Positions 51,295-60,916 of a stretch of DNA of 64,000 nucleotides are shown piece after piece (position 1 is the stretch's first letter; every line of letters begins with the position of its first letter). Below the pieces are notes generated by a model, which was not told where the DNA came from, did not search any database, and was given only the letters and a program-made list of their open reading frames with translations. The position numbers were made by a program, and so were the translations under genes. This DNA is from JANMEB01 sp041745295 (lineage in GTDB: Bacteria; Planctomycetota; Planctomycetia; Pirellulales; Pirellulaceae), in assembly GCA_041745295.1 (NCBI GenBank), contig JBGTJE010000040.1, positions 1 through 64,000 on the forward strand. Direction: 5' to 3'.

Positions 51295-52845
51295 CTAATC
51301 TCTGGGTACGCTAACCGCTTGGCCGTCGGCGGGATCGAGCATCTTTTTTATTTCGGCGACATCGATTTTCCGGGACAACCGGTGAACCGAACCATCGTAA
51401 AAAGCGACCAACAGCTTTTCGTCATCTTTCAACGCGAGGAATCGCTTCACAACATCGTCTGGCGATACGTTGGTCGGGTCCATCCACGGCACGCCAGCCG
51501 GATGTTGCACGAACATAATCGTGTTCGAAGTTCCATCGAGAATGTCGGCAACCTCCGCGACGGGTGTTTTCGTTTGCACCCAGACGATATCGCTATGACT
51601 CGACGAATTGACGCCGAGCAATTCGGGCATGCTTTCGGCAAACGCCGCGTTGGCCGGAGAATCAAAATCTTGCGACAGGTCAATTTTTTTCGACAACTCC
51701 ATTTGCTCAATGAACGGCAGCACGCGAACGCGCCAACTGAGATTGCCACCGGCTTTGGCCGAATCCTTGAGCGGCAAAAAGGGAAACTGTCCGTAGGCGT
51801 TGTCGAAATTATGGACCGCCAGAGCGGCTTGGCGCATCCGATTGAACTGCACGTTTTCTTGCGAGGCTTCTTGGGCCGTACCGATCGCTTCCGAGATGGC
51901 GTCGCTCAAACCGGCGGGGCGCGGAATCGAGAGGGCCACGGTGTGTCCGGTTTTCTTTGAATTCAACGCCTTGACGATCTCTCCAGCGACCACCGCCATT
52001 TTCGGGGAATTTTCTTGAAGTTGCTTTATTCCTTCGGTGGCGGCCATCTTCGCCATCCCCAACACGCCCTCCAACCCTTCGAATAACTCGTCGGCGGCGG
52101 CTTCGTCTTTGCCATCGATTGACAGCGAAAGCAGCGTCGTGTCCTTCCCGTCCACCGTCAGCCGGAGAGTCGAAATTTTCGGGATCAAGGCGACAAAGGG
52201 TTTCGCAGCCCGCGGAATCTCTTCGCTCGCTCCAGCCAATGCGCTATCGATGAGTGCCGCAGCCGGCTCCAAATCCGCTGCCAACCGAAACGCATGCTTC
52301 GGCGCTGCATTCCAAGTCGCCTCGAGCTGCGGCGACATGAACTTCCTATCCTTGGAAGCGATGAAGGTTTCCGTACCCATTTCAACCGACTTGTCACCGA
52401 TCAGCTTCAGCCGCAGATTTGGCGGGCCGATTTTGGTCGGCTTAAAAACTTTCTGCCCGTTGACGGTGACTTCCTCGATTCCCTCTTTCATCGAATCGAT
52501 CAACTTCTGGCGAGCTTCGCCATTTTTGAAGTCGATCCGCACAAATATTTCGAACGGTATCGGCTTCGCGTCACCTTGGGTCTCCGCGAGCGCCTCGATG
52601 TTCTCGGGGGCCGACATGAACAGCGTGAACCGCGAAACTTGCTTGATGAATTGCAAGTCTGCGCCGTTGAGCGATCCGGCAGCGAGTCCTTCGGGAACGT
52701 TTCCCAAGCCCAGCGCAGCTAGCCCATCGAGGTTGAGATCGATCGCCAACACGGCGCGCGCCGTATCGCCTTGTCGGGCCCAAGCGGATGGCACGAGAAG
52801 CAAAAGCCCAAGGACTGCCAACCACAAAACTTTTGAACTTTTCAT
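51295..52845 (-). CDS. Secreted DUF1559-type protein
   Basis: From ATG 52845 (GGAG upstream) the 516-residue product has a signal peptide (KVLWLAVLGLLLLVPSAWA). The first 300 residues are alpha/beta and unlike the prepilin DUF1559 proteins; the last 180 (FNRMRQAALAVHNFDNAYGQ, SWRVRVLPFIEQMELSKKI, DGTSNTIMFVQ, LLVAFYDGSVHRLSR) match the DUF1559 core and its DG-containing end. There is no GFTLIELL leader, so it is exported by the general route. Function unknown. It is a single gene; upstream 250 bases before hrpA hold nothing recognised. Confidence 0.8.
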   Translation of the reverse strand: MKSSKVLWLAVLGLLLLVPSAWARQGDTARAVLAIDLNLDGLAALGLGNVPEGLAAGSLNGADLQFIKQVSRFTLFMSAPENIEALAETQGDAKPIPFEIFVRIDFKNGEARQKLIDSMKEGIEEVTVNGQKVFKPTKIGPPNLRLKLIGDKSVEMGTETFIASKDRKFMSPQLEATWNAAPKHAFRLAADLEPAAALIDSALAGASEEIPRAAKPFVALIPKISTLRLTVDGKDTTLLSLSIDGKDEAAADELFEGLEGVLGMAKMAATEGIKQLQENSPKMAVVAGEIVKALNSKKTGHTVALSIPRPAGLSDAISEAIGTAQEASQENVQFNRMRQAALAVHNFDNAYGQFPFLPLKDSAKAGGNLSWRVRVLPFIEQMELSKKIDLSQDFDSPANAAFAESMPELLGVNSSSHSDIVWVQTKTPVAEVADILDGTSNTIMFVQHPAGVPWMDPTNVSPDDVVKRFLALKDDEKLLVAFYDGSVHRLSRKIDVAEIKKMLDPADGQAVSVPRD

Positions 52846-53102
52846 GACCCACTCCGCTATAGATTTGTTCGAAGCCCACTCGCGACTGATTATTCTATCG
52901 GACCCCCTGCCCTTCGCCACATTACTTGCCGTTTTGCCGAATTTCGCCAAATCGCGGTGACCGCCGCTGCGCGGGTTAAACAAATAAAGATATTACTCGC
53001 TGTGCGCGGGTCTCCCGACCCCGCACCGACGTCTTGGGTCTCCCGAACCGTTCTCTGTTTAACCGCGCGAACGTTTCGCAACTCCCTTTCGTTCGTCGAC
53101 TC

Positions 53103-56100
53103 TTAGCGCTCGATCGTCTCCCATAGTTTATCGATTCGCTTGCTTGACACCGGCACGCGCGTTCCCAGTTGCTGCGCAAAAAGCGAAACGCGAAGCTCTT
53201 CGATCAGCCAGCGGATTTCCACGAGCCCGGCGTGAATCGGATACGTCGGCACCGATTTATTGCATTGGGCTAAGAATCGTTCCCACTCCCGCTGAACTTC
53301 CGCAGCCGCCTGTTGATCGCGGCGCAAGCCGCTGGCCGCCTTTTCAAGGCGGGCCCGGATCGCCGACAAATATCTGGGATATTGTTGCAGCCAAACCCAA
53401 GGCGTCGCCGCAGGAAAATTCGCTCCAAAAAATTCTGCCAACTGTCGTTCGATCTCTCCGCGAACTTGGTCCTGGGTTGCCTGAGACGCCGATTCCAACG
53501 CCAATCGCACACCGTGCAACTCACCCGACACATCGCGGACCCATGTGCCGACCTGCTGCGCGGCCGACGCTAACCGCGCGCCGGCGCTTGCCAATCGCTC
53601 CTCGAATTCCGCCTGCGTCCGGATGTTCTGCTCATCGTTCGACAGAGCAACCCGCGCAATCAACTCGCCCAGCCTTTCCCGCAACGAATCGGGCGCGATC
53701 CACGCCGACATGCTGGTTGCCAACGTCTGCAGTTCGGGCAACCAATCAACCTGCGACTTGATTGCTTTGCGATTGGCGATGTGAAACAACCGAACTACGC
53801 CGCCTGCCGAATGCCATTTTGCGATCGCCGCGGTTTCCGCCAATCCTAACGACACCGAGTTCTGATCGTCTTTGAGCGTCGGAAAAAGCGGTACATCGAC
53901 TCCGCCGCGCCGCACCGTGACGCGCTCCGGCAAATCTCCAAAGTCCCAGGTCGTCAAGCCGGACTTGTTCCACGCAGCCACATCCTGAGCAAGCGACGAC
54001 GGACTCGCAGCCGGTCCGACCTGCCGCCGCAATTCCGCCAGGTCGCGACTCTGGGCCAGCACGCGATTGCGATCATCGATCGCGCGGACGTTCATTCGCA
54101 CGTGCGCGGGCAGTTGATCGAGTTGGAAATCGGACGTGCGAATCGGTGACTGGGCCAGCTTGGTCAACTGCCGGGCAACGACCTCGAGCAATTCTCCACG
54201 ACCGTAGACAATTTCGGCAGCGAAGCGCTCCGCCGTGTCCGGAACGGGGACAAGATTTCGGCGCAACGACTTTGGCAAACAGCGAATCAATTCCGCGATC
54301 ACGACAGTCAGCCACCCCGGCACCAACCAGTTCAATTGATGCTGCGTAAGTTGCGCCAGGGCCGCGGCGGGTACATCGACGTTGATTCCGTCATCGATCG
54401 CCCCCGGTTCGAATCGATATTCCAGCTTCAATTGCATCGTATCCACCTCGAGCCGTTCCGGAAAATCGGCCTCGGTTGGCACGCTCACGTCTGGCAATAG
54501 ATCGGCCGCCGTCAGACGCAGAGTCGTTTCAAGGTCGGGTGTTCTTCGCATACAGCGCTCCAGCCCGGAAACGTCGACTGCTTCCTTGGGCAACCGCTGT
54601 TCGTAGAAGCGCGCGACCATCCAATCGTCGATGACGAATTTTCGTTCGCGGGTCTTGGCCGCCCAACCCAGGACTAGCTCACGCAACCTCTGGTTGTGGG
54701 TGTGAAATGCGAACTTGGCTCGGAACTTTCCCGCAACCAATCCCTCCTCGATGAAGACGCGTCGCGCTGCAACCGAATCGATTGGCGCATACGGCACGAG
54801 CCGTTTGGCGACGACCGGCAGTCCAAACAGCGTCGCCCGTTCGAACGCCAAGCAGCTTTGCCGCGGTTCGCTCCAATGCGGCTCGTCATACTCGAACACC
54901 ATCAAGTGCTCGGCCAGCGGCTCGATCCATTGCGGCTGGATCTTGGCGAGCATTCGCCCGTAGCGCCGCTGCGTCTCGACCAGTTCCGCGGCGACGATCC
55001 ATTGCGGCGGATTCTCCGACAATGCTGAGCCAGGCCAGATTTGCCATAACAGCCCGCCGGCGCCTTGGTATTGATTGCGCTCCTGCCGTAGGGCGACGCC
55101 CGACAGAAATCCTGTCAACAGCGCACGATGGATGGCGTCGCAATCATCGCGCCTCGGCCGAATCCGCCAGCCTAGTTCCTGGATCATCGCTTGAAGCTGG
55201 CGGTGGACGTCGACCCATTCGCGCAAATGGTGTGGCGATAAGAAATTCTGCTGACAAGCTCGGGCCAACTGGCTCCGTGACAAATCGGCTTTGAGCCGCT
55301 GATAGAAATCGAATAAGTTCAGCAACGAAAGAAAGTCTGAGCCCGGGTCGGACCATTGCTCGTGCACCGTGTCCGCACGGGCCGCTTGGTCAATCGGGCG
55401 AACACGCGGGTCGGGAACTTCGAGACCGGCGGCAATAATGGCGACTTCATTCAAGCAATCCTGTTCGTTCGCCGCCAATAGTATCCGCCCAATTCGCGGA
55501 TCCGTCGGCAAGCGACTGAGGATTTGGCCAACGTCGGTCAGATTCCGCTCGGCATCGATCGCTTGAATTTCAAACAGCGTTTCGTACCCATCGCGAATCG
55601 CGTCCCGCGACGGAGGATCCAGAAACGGAAACTCGTCGAACTCGCCCAACCGCAGAGCCTTGGTCTGCAGGATCGCACTGGCCAAGTTCGTCCGGCGAAT
55701 CTCGGGCGTCGTGTACTGCGCGCGGTTGGCGTAGTCGTCTTGGCTGAACAAACGCATGCAGATGCCCGGACCAACGCGTCCGCAACGACCTGCCCGTTGA
55801 TCGGCCGAAGCGCGCGAAATCGCTTCGATCGGCAGCCGCTGGACCTTGCTCCGCGGAGCATACCGACTGATCCGCGCGGTGCCCGTATCGACGACGTATC
55901 GAATACCCGGAACGGTGATCGACGACTCGGCGACGTTGGTTGCAAGCACGATCCGCCGGACTCGATGCGGGGCAAATACGAGGTTCTGTTGCTCGGTTGT
56001 CAGCCGCGCATAGAGCGGCAGGATTTCCGTCGTTCGATCACCACTCGCCAGCAACGCGCCGCGCAGTTGTTTGGCGGTTGAACGAATGTCGAATTCCGTC

Positions 56101-57275
56101 GGCAGAAATACCAACACGTCGCCCGGACCCTCGGCCATAACCTCTTGAACGGCCGCCGCGACGGCGTCGCTCGAGTCGTCGCGGAAGTCGATGTCCCGTT
56201 GCGGCGCGAAGCGAATTTCGACTGGATACATCCGTCCAGCCACTTCGATCACCGGTACAATATTTTGGTGCGTCGCAATTCCAGCTTCCGCCTTGTTCTC
56301 ACTCAGTGGATTGGCGGAAGAATGACCGCCTACTTTCTCCTTCCCTCGCCCCGGCTTCGCGGATACTTCGCGATCCCCTTTCATGTTCCCTCGCCCCGGC
56401 TTTGCGGGGAGAGGGCCAGGGTGAGGGGCTCCATCTTCGCTCCCTCCCCCTGCCGCTTCGGCGCGTGGGGAGGGTTGGGGAGGGGGCTCCGCGTTTTTCT
56501 CCCCCTCTCCCCCGCACTCGATCCCATCCTCCGCGCTCACCGCTGCGCAACTCACTCCTTCAAAGAAATCGGCAAACCTCTGCGCATCGATCGTCGCCGA
56601 TGTGATCACGACTTTGAGATCGGGTCGCTGGGGCAACAACTGTTTGACGTAGCCCAATATAAAATCGATGTTCAGCGACCGTTCGTGGGCTTCGTCGATG
56701 ATCAACGCCTGGTACTGTTCCAAAAATCGGTCAGATTGCGTCTCGGCCAAAAGCACGCCGTCGGTCATTAGCTTGACGTAGGCATTGGGTTCGACGAGGT
56801 CGGCAAAGCGAATCTTGTAACCGGCAAAGCGGCCCAGCGGCGAGTTTAGTTGCTGGGCTATGCGCTGAGCGATTCCGCGGGCGGCGATCCGTCGTGGTTG
56901 CGTGTGTCCGATATAGCCCGCCGCGGCAAACCCAGCCCGCAACAAGATGAGCGGCAGTTGAGTCGATTTTCCCGAGCCGGTTTCGCCCGTGACCACGACG
57001 ACTTGATTCTCGCGAATCGCTTGTTCAATTTGCGCGGCGGCTTCGGCGATCGGCAGCTCGAGGTCCAAGTTCACGACGGGGGCTTGGTCCACGCGGCGCT
57101 GTCGCCAAACCGCCGAGTCCTCAATTTCCGTGCCGAGTTGGGCTAGTTTTCGATCGTATGTGTTGACTCCGGTTCGTCGCTCGCGCAATCGCTGTAGTCT
57201 TCGCCGACGGCGAAATCGCCCGCGAATCATCGTGAGCTCGTTACGCGCGATCAATTGTTCTATATCTGCGTTCAA
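53103..57275 (-). CDS. hrpA: ATP-dependent RNA helicase HrpA (DEAH-box), with an in-frame repeat insertion
   Basis: The 1390-residue product has helicase motif I GETGSGKST (97-105), Ia TQPRRIAARG, II DEAH (194-197), III SAT (226-228), then motifs in the second RecA domain (IVLATNVAESSITVPGIRYV, SRASADQRAGRCGR), followed by the helicase-associated and the long HrpA C-terminal region. Length is about that of the E. coli protein plus about 95 residues. Those extra residues (about 241-338) are low complexity (PHPGPLPAKPGRG-type) and come from a GC-rich palindromic repeat inserted between motif III and VPVIEVAGRMYPVEI, without breaking the frame. HrpA unwinds RNA and helps rescue stalled translation. 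Insertion in a loop is likely tolerated. Confidence 0.93.
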   Translation of the reverse strand: MNADIEQLIARNELTMIRGRFRRRRRLQRLRERRTGVNTYDRKLAQLGTEIEDSAVWRQRRVDQAPVVNLDLELPIAEAAAQIEQAIRENQVVVVTGETGSGKSTQLPLILLRAGFAAAGYIGHTQPRRIAARGIAQRIAQQLNSPLGRFAGYKIRFADLVEPNAYVKLMTDGVLLAETQSDRFLEQYQALIIDEAHERSLNIDFILGYVKQLLPQRPDLKVVITSATIDAQRFADFFEGVSCAAVSAEDGIECGGEGEKNAEPPPQPSPRAEAAGGGSEDGAPHPGPLPAKPGRGNMKGDREVSAKPGRGKEKVGGHSSANPLSENKAEAGIATHQNIVPVIEVAGRMYPVEIRFAPQRDIDFRDDSSDAVAAAVQEVMAEGPGDVLVFLPTEFDIRSTAKQLRGALLASGDRTTEILPLYARLTTEQQNLVFAPHRVRRIVLATNVAESSITVPGIRYVVDTGTARISRYAPRSKVQRLPIEAISRASADQRAGRCGRVGPGICMRLFSQDDYANRAQYTTPEIRRTNLASAILQTKALRLGEFDEFPFLDPPSRDAIRDGYETLFEIQAIDAERNLTDVGQILSRLPTDPRIGRILLAANEQDCLNEVAIIAAGLEVPDPRVRPIDQAARADTVHEQWSDPGSDFLSLLNLFDFYQRLKADLSRSQLARACQQNFLSPHHLREWVDVHRQLQAMIQELGWRIRPRRDDCDAIHRALLTGFLSGVALRQERNQYQGAGGLLWQIWPGSALSENPPQWIVAAELVETQRRYGRMLAKIQPQWIEPLAEHLMVFEYDEPHWSEPRQSCLAFERATLFGLPVVAKRLVPYAPIDSVAARRVFIEEGLVAGKFRAKFAFHTHNQRLRELVLGWAAKTRERKFVIDDWMVARFYEQRLPKEAVDVSGLERCMRRTPDLETTLRLTAADLLPDVSVPTEADFPERLEVDTMQLKLEYRFEPGAIDDGINVDVPAAALAQLTQHQLNWLVPGWLTVVIAELIRCLPKSLRRNLVPVPDTAERFAAEIVYGRGELLEVVARQLTKLAQSPIRTSDFQLDQLPAHVRMNVRAIDDRNRVLAQSRDLAELRRQVGPAASPSSLAQDVAAWNKSGLTTWDFGDLPERVTVRRGGVDVPLFPTLKDDQNSVSLGLAETAAIAKWHSAGGVVRLFHIANRKAIKSQVDWLPELQTLATSMSAWIAPDSLRERLGELIARVALSNDEQNIRTQAEFEERLASAGARLASAAQQVGTWVRDVSGELHGVRLALESASQATQDQVRGEIERQLAEFFGANFPAATPWVWLQQYPRYLSAIRARLEKAASGLRRDQQAAAEVQREWERFLAQCNKSVPTYPIHAGLVEIRWLIEELRVSLFAQQLGTRVPVSSKRIDKLWETIER
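56262..56555. repeat. Family E GC-rich repeat insertion inside hrpA
   Basis: Contains CTCGCCCCGGCTTCGCGG, CTCGCCCCGGCTTTGCGGGG and CTTCGGCGCGTGGGGAGGG-like units with their complements. It is related to the repeats at 61.6-61.7 kb and 17.4 kb. Confidence 0.75.
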
Positions 57276-57640
57276 GCGGTAAACACCGGGTTGCGAAATT
57301 TGCCTTGGAACTATTCACAAGGAGCCGAAGGGTCTAGCATCGGGCGAATCGCCAAAGCTCGAAGTATTTTCATGAATTATCGCAAGTCATTCCGGGCTGA
57401 GACCCGGAATCCATTTTCTATGGATGGGAAAAGCGTCGAGCTAGAGCGCGTTTCATGCAACTGTAGCGTAACCCGCCTGAGTATCGGCCTGAATTCTCTC
57501 GAGTTCCGCTCCGTCAGACGCTTGGGTTTCGGAAATCGCGCTCCAGAAAACTGGATTAGATGACGGTCCCGTTTTGAACTACAATAGCTCGCAATATTTC
57601 CCCGACTGTATTATCTCGTCTTTTCTGGTGAGCCCAGACA
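57276..57640. other. Intergenic region between hrpA and the DUF6159 gene
   Basis: No gene. It holds one REP family C palindrome at 57389-57410 (ATTCCGGGCTGAGACCCGGAAT). Confidence 0.8.
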
Positions 57641-58498
57641 ATGTTTGAACGAATTGCCACCGGTTGGGAATTGATCCAGCAATCGTATCGCGTATTGAAA
57701 TTGGACAAAGAATTGCTGCTGTTCCCTGTGCTCAGCGGGATCGCCTGCCTCTTGGTCTTGGCCAGCTTTGCGGTTCCGTTGTGGATGACCGGCGCATTGG
57801 AGGAAGCGACTCGCAATCGAGACAACGCGTTTCAAAGCACTCTGACTTACGTCGTGCTATTCGCGTTTTATTTCGTAAATTACTTTGTAATTATTTTTTT
57901 CAACTCGGCACTGGTCGGTTGCGCTGTGATTCGACTCAAAGGGGGCAATCCGACGGTCGGCGATGGAATCGGGGCCGCGATGGCGCGGCTGCCGCAAATC
58001 GCCGGTTGGGCTTTGGTCAGCGCCACGGTCGGCATGATCATAAAAGGACTGGAAAAGAACTCGAAAGGAATCGGCAGGTTTTTGGTTGGGCTGTTTGGAA
58101 TGGCCTGGTCGATCATGACGTTTTTTGTCATTCCGGTTCTGGTTGTGGAACAAAAAGGCCCCATTGCGGCGATTCAACGATCGATCGAGGTCATGAGAAG
58201 AACTTGGGGAGAGTCCTTGGCCGCCCATTTCGGGATCGGGCTGATCACGTTTCTGCTGTGCTTGATCGGCATGGTTCCGATCGGACTTGGCGTTTGGGCT
58301 TTGTCGAGCCAGTTGATTGTCGTCGGGATTGCTTTGATCCTGGTCGGCATTCTGTTCGTGCTGGCGGTATCGTTGGTGACTTCGGCAATGAACTCGATCA
58401 TTGTCGCCGCGCTCTACATTTACGCGGCCGAAGGAGAAGTTCCAAGCCATTTTGATTCCTCGCTCCTGCGCAGCGCCTTCGGGCCGAAACACACGTAG
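57641..58498 (+). CDS. DUF6159-family membrane protein
   Basis: The 285-residue protein starts MFERIATGWELIQQSYRVLK, the DUF6159 N-terminus, and has about six membrane segments (LLLFPVLSGIACLLVLASFA, LTYVVLFAFYFVNYFVIIFF, AWSIMTFFVIPVLVVE, FGIGLITFLLCLIGMVPIG, LIVVGIALILVGILFVLAV). A conserved NSALVGCAVIRLKGGNP block and SIEVMRRTWGESLAAHFG block are present. Function unknown. It is monocistronic and precedes tRNA-Leu by 214 bases. Confidence 0.85.
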   Translation: MFERIATGWELIQQSYRVLKLDKELLLFPVLSGIACLLVLASFAVPLWMTGALEEATRNRDNAFQSTLTYVVLFAFYFVNYFVIIFFNSALVGCAVIRLKGGNPTVGDGIGAAMARLPQIAGWALVSATVGMIIKGLEKNSKGIGRFLVGLFGMAWSIMTFFVIPVLVVEQKGPIAAIQRSIEVMRRTWGESLAAHFGIGLITFLLCLIGMVPIGLGVWALSSQLIVVGIALILVGILFVLAVSLVTSAMNSIIVAALYIYAAEGEVPSHFDSSLLRSAFGPKHT

Positions 58499-58528
58499 TG
58501 CTAGGTTAGAATTAATTCTCTTGTTTGA

Positions 58529-58548
58529 GTGCCACTGGCTCAGCCAGT
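58529..58548. repeat. Degenerate REP family A palindrome
   Basis: GTGCCACTGGCTCAGCCAGT, with the spacer mutated relative to other copies. Confidence 0.7.
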
Positions 58549-58712
58549 CCCGCCGTTGTCGCCGCTGATTCGCGGGTGAAAATTCTTCTTTGCGTCCTTT
58601 GCGGTGAATCGCATTTCCTCAATTCCGCGTCCTGCTCCCCGAACCGGCGAGTTCTTCGGGCGGTCTATAAGTCATTTGCGGTCGCGGCTAAAATGCCCTT
58701 GTCTTATTTTGC

Positions 58713-58794
58713 GGGGATGTGGCGAAACTGGCAGACGCGCTAGACTTAGGATCTAGTACCGCAAGGTGTGCAGGTTCGACTCCTGTCATCCCCA
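58713..58794 (+). tRNA. tRNA-Leu (anticodon UAG)
   Basis: GGGGATG pairs with CATCCCC for the acceptor. The D-arm, a long variable arm (ACCGCAAGGTGT, class II), and the T-arm with GTTCGAC are in place, and the anticodon arm CTAGA-CTTAGGA-TCTAG gives anticodon UAG. The 3' CCA is not encoded (ATTAAA follows). It reads leucine CUA/CUG family codons. It looks functional. Confidence 0.95.
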
Positions 58795-59296
58795 TTAAAC
58801 CTTTTAGGTTGTTGCTGGTGTCTTCAATCACAATCGTGGGCAATTTGCATTCGCGATGATCATTCATCGGGCAAGTAGGATGAGATCGCTCATGGAACGG
58901 ATCTTGTTCGGTGTCGCGAAATAGCTGATTCCCCGGTGCAGATGCAAACGCACCAGTTCAAGCTACAAACCGAGCCACGTACTCGTCGCGATGGGCCTGG
59001 ACCAGACACGAATTTGTAACGCCGTTCGATTATCCTATGGGCACAAGAATGAGTTGACTTCCGCTAAGCGCTGCATTTGCTCGCTGTTGCTGATGAAGTT
59101 TGTGCCAACGCTTGTGGGCTAAACCCCGCCGCTTGCTGGAACGGCAGCAAGCGCTTTTAATCTAAAGACGCCGACAGTACCGCCTCGCGAAGTCCACGCT
59201 CGGCAATTGGGCAACCCGTTAGAATGAAGTTCGAATTCTCACCGCTTTCGCTGACAGACTTGGGAACCATCCTCGAGTTCATTTCCCGCGACAAGC

Positions 59297-59542
59297 TTAA
59301 CCTAATGTGACCGCCAAACGTCGTTCGATGATGAAGTCGTCGTGAACGAATAACTGGACGCGGTAATCGCCGGGGTGGGTAAAGACTTGTTTGCGAATCG
59401 AAAACACGACCTCCTGAATTGTACGCGGGTGCAGAAATCCGAGCTCCTCGCAGGCTTCGAACAGCGGAGGCCGCGCGTCGTCGACGTCGGTGATCCGCAG
59501 CCGGATCGGGTTCCCTCCGATTGTAACGATTCGGGAAGACGC
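59297..59542 (-). pseudogene. 5'-truncated DUF6941-like gene fragment
   Basis: On the minus strand a frame reads RIVTIGGNPIRLRITDVD, FEACEELGFLHPRTIQEVVF, then GDYRVQLFVHDDFIIERRLA and stops. Composition and pattern suit the C-terminal half of a DUF6941-type protein. Just upstream an in-frame stop occurs in a common intergenic sequence, and no start is present. It looks like a gene tail left after loss of its front part. The rest of 58795-59812 has only repeats. Confidence 0.5.
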
Positions 59543-59630
59543 TTCTCACGCGGAGGCGCGGAGATCGCGAAGCAAGAGAATTGGTCATTGCAATTGGCCC
59601 GCGTATGAAGGCGGATTATTCAAGAATGGA

Positions 59631-59772
59631 ACCACGAAATACACGAAAGGCACGAAATAGAGGAGCGTGCGGCGAATGAAGTCAGGAACAATGTGCTTTT
59701 GCACCCGCCGATCACAATCTGCCCGAACGTGACTCGCCGTATTTCTTTCGTTAGTTTCGTGTATTTCGTGGT
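59631..59772. repeat. Inverted-repeat element
   Basis: ACCACGAAATACACGAAAGG (59631-59650) faces TAGTTTCGTGTATTTCGTGG (59752-59771). About 100 bases separate the arms; no coding capacity. A MITE-like or strong-hairpin element. Confidence 0.6.
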
Positions 59773-59812
59773 GAATAATCCGGGTTGTTACCCACATGAA
59801 GCTGCGCAGGAA

Positions 59813-60910
59813 TTAGCGGCGCTGCGAAGGGGGGGCTTGGATAGAGAGGAATTCGCCGACGAGATCGGGGGTTAGGAGGCCCACGAGCTGGCCGGATCGG
59901 GCCACGAGAAGCGTTCGACAAGGACTGTTCTGCAACCGGGCTAATGCGAACTCCAGCAAGTCGTCTGGCTCGACCGTCTCGAATTCGCGGCGCATCACGT
60001 CGGCTACAATCGTTTGCGATCCTTGCTTGGCGACCGCTGTGAGCAAATCGGACCGCGTCAAAATCCCATGGAGGCGGCCGTCGGCGACCACCGGGAAATC
60101 GGTTTGGGAACCGGCCATTGCCAATTCAAGCACAGAGGCCAGCTCGTCGCTGGGATGAACTGTTTGAAAAGCGGTCTGCATGGCTCGCCTCACGGGGATC
60201 CTGCTGAGTGCGGTTTTCACTTGAGCCATGCCTGCTTCTTGCGAAGCGCCAATCCAGATAAACAACGCGATGAAGATCAGAAAGGGGTTCATTTCGAACC
60301 CGAAAATACCAAACCCGATAAGGCCGCCAATCAGCGCAATCACTTTGCCAATCGTCGCTGCGATTCGGGTGGCGACCGTGTAATCCATCGTCAGCGCCAA
60401 GATCGCGCGAAGGACACGGCCCCCATCCATCGGAAACGCGGGGATCATGTTGAACACGACTAGCGACACATTGACGATGAGTAGTTGCTGGACGAACGAG
60501 CCGCTGGTTAGCCCCATTTCGTTGAGCGGCGTCCATTGCTTGCTTAGCGTCAATCCGATAATCAGTGCGGCAGCAATCGCCACATTGACCAGAGGCCCGG
60601 CGATCGCCACCCACAGCTCTTGTAGTGGCTTGTCGGGCATTCGCTCCAGTCGAGCGACTCCACCGATCGGCAGCAACGTGATGTCGCGGGTGACAATTCC
60701 AAAACGCTTGGCGGCGAACGCATGCCCCAGTTCATGGAGCAGCACGCAGCCGAAAATAGCCAGAATAAGCAGAATGCTGATCAGCGTTGCAGCGATGTTC
60801 GGTTGCTCGGTCCACGTACTTATGCCGACCCAAGCCAACAACAGCAGGAAGGTCGCGTGGATGTAAACGTCCACACCGCCGATTCGACCCATTCGCCAGG
60901 ACCATTTCAT
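59813..60910 (-). CDS. Site-2-type M50 metalloprotease with CBS domains
   Basis: The 365-residue protein has six or so membrane segments. The metal site is HELGH (His59, Glu60, His63) in CVLLHELGHAFAAKRFGI, and the second aspartate motif is FNMIPAFPMDGGR (near 154-166). The C-terminal 130 residues are a CBS pair (MQTAFQTVHPSDELASVLEL, DVMRREFETVEPDDLLEFAL). Such proteases cut membrane-bound regulators inside the membrane; the CBS pair may sense nucleotides. It is next to the DUF456 gene on the same strand. Length and motifs are complete. Confidence 0.92.
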   Translation of the reverse strand: MKWSWRMGRIGGVDVYIHATFLLLLAWVGISTWTEQPNIAATLISILLILAIFGCVLLHELGHAFAAKRFGIVTRDITLLPIGGVARLERMPDKPLQELWVAIAGPLVNVAIAAALIIGLTLSKQWTPLNEMGLTSGSFVQQLLIVNVSLVVFNMIPAFPMDGGRVLRAILALTMDYTVATRIAATIGKVIALIGGLIGFGIFGFEMNPFLIFIALFIWIGASQEAGMAQVKTALSRIPVRRAMQTAFQTVHPSDELASVLELAMAGSQTDFPVVADGRLHGILTRSDLLTAVAKQGSQTIVADVMRREFETVEPDDLLEFALARLQNSPCRTLLVARSGQLVGLLTPDLVGEFLSIQAPPSQRR

Positions 60911-60916
60911 ATGTGT

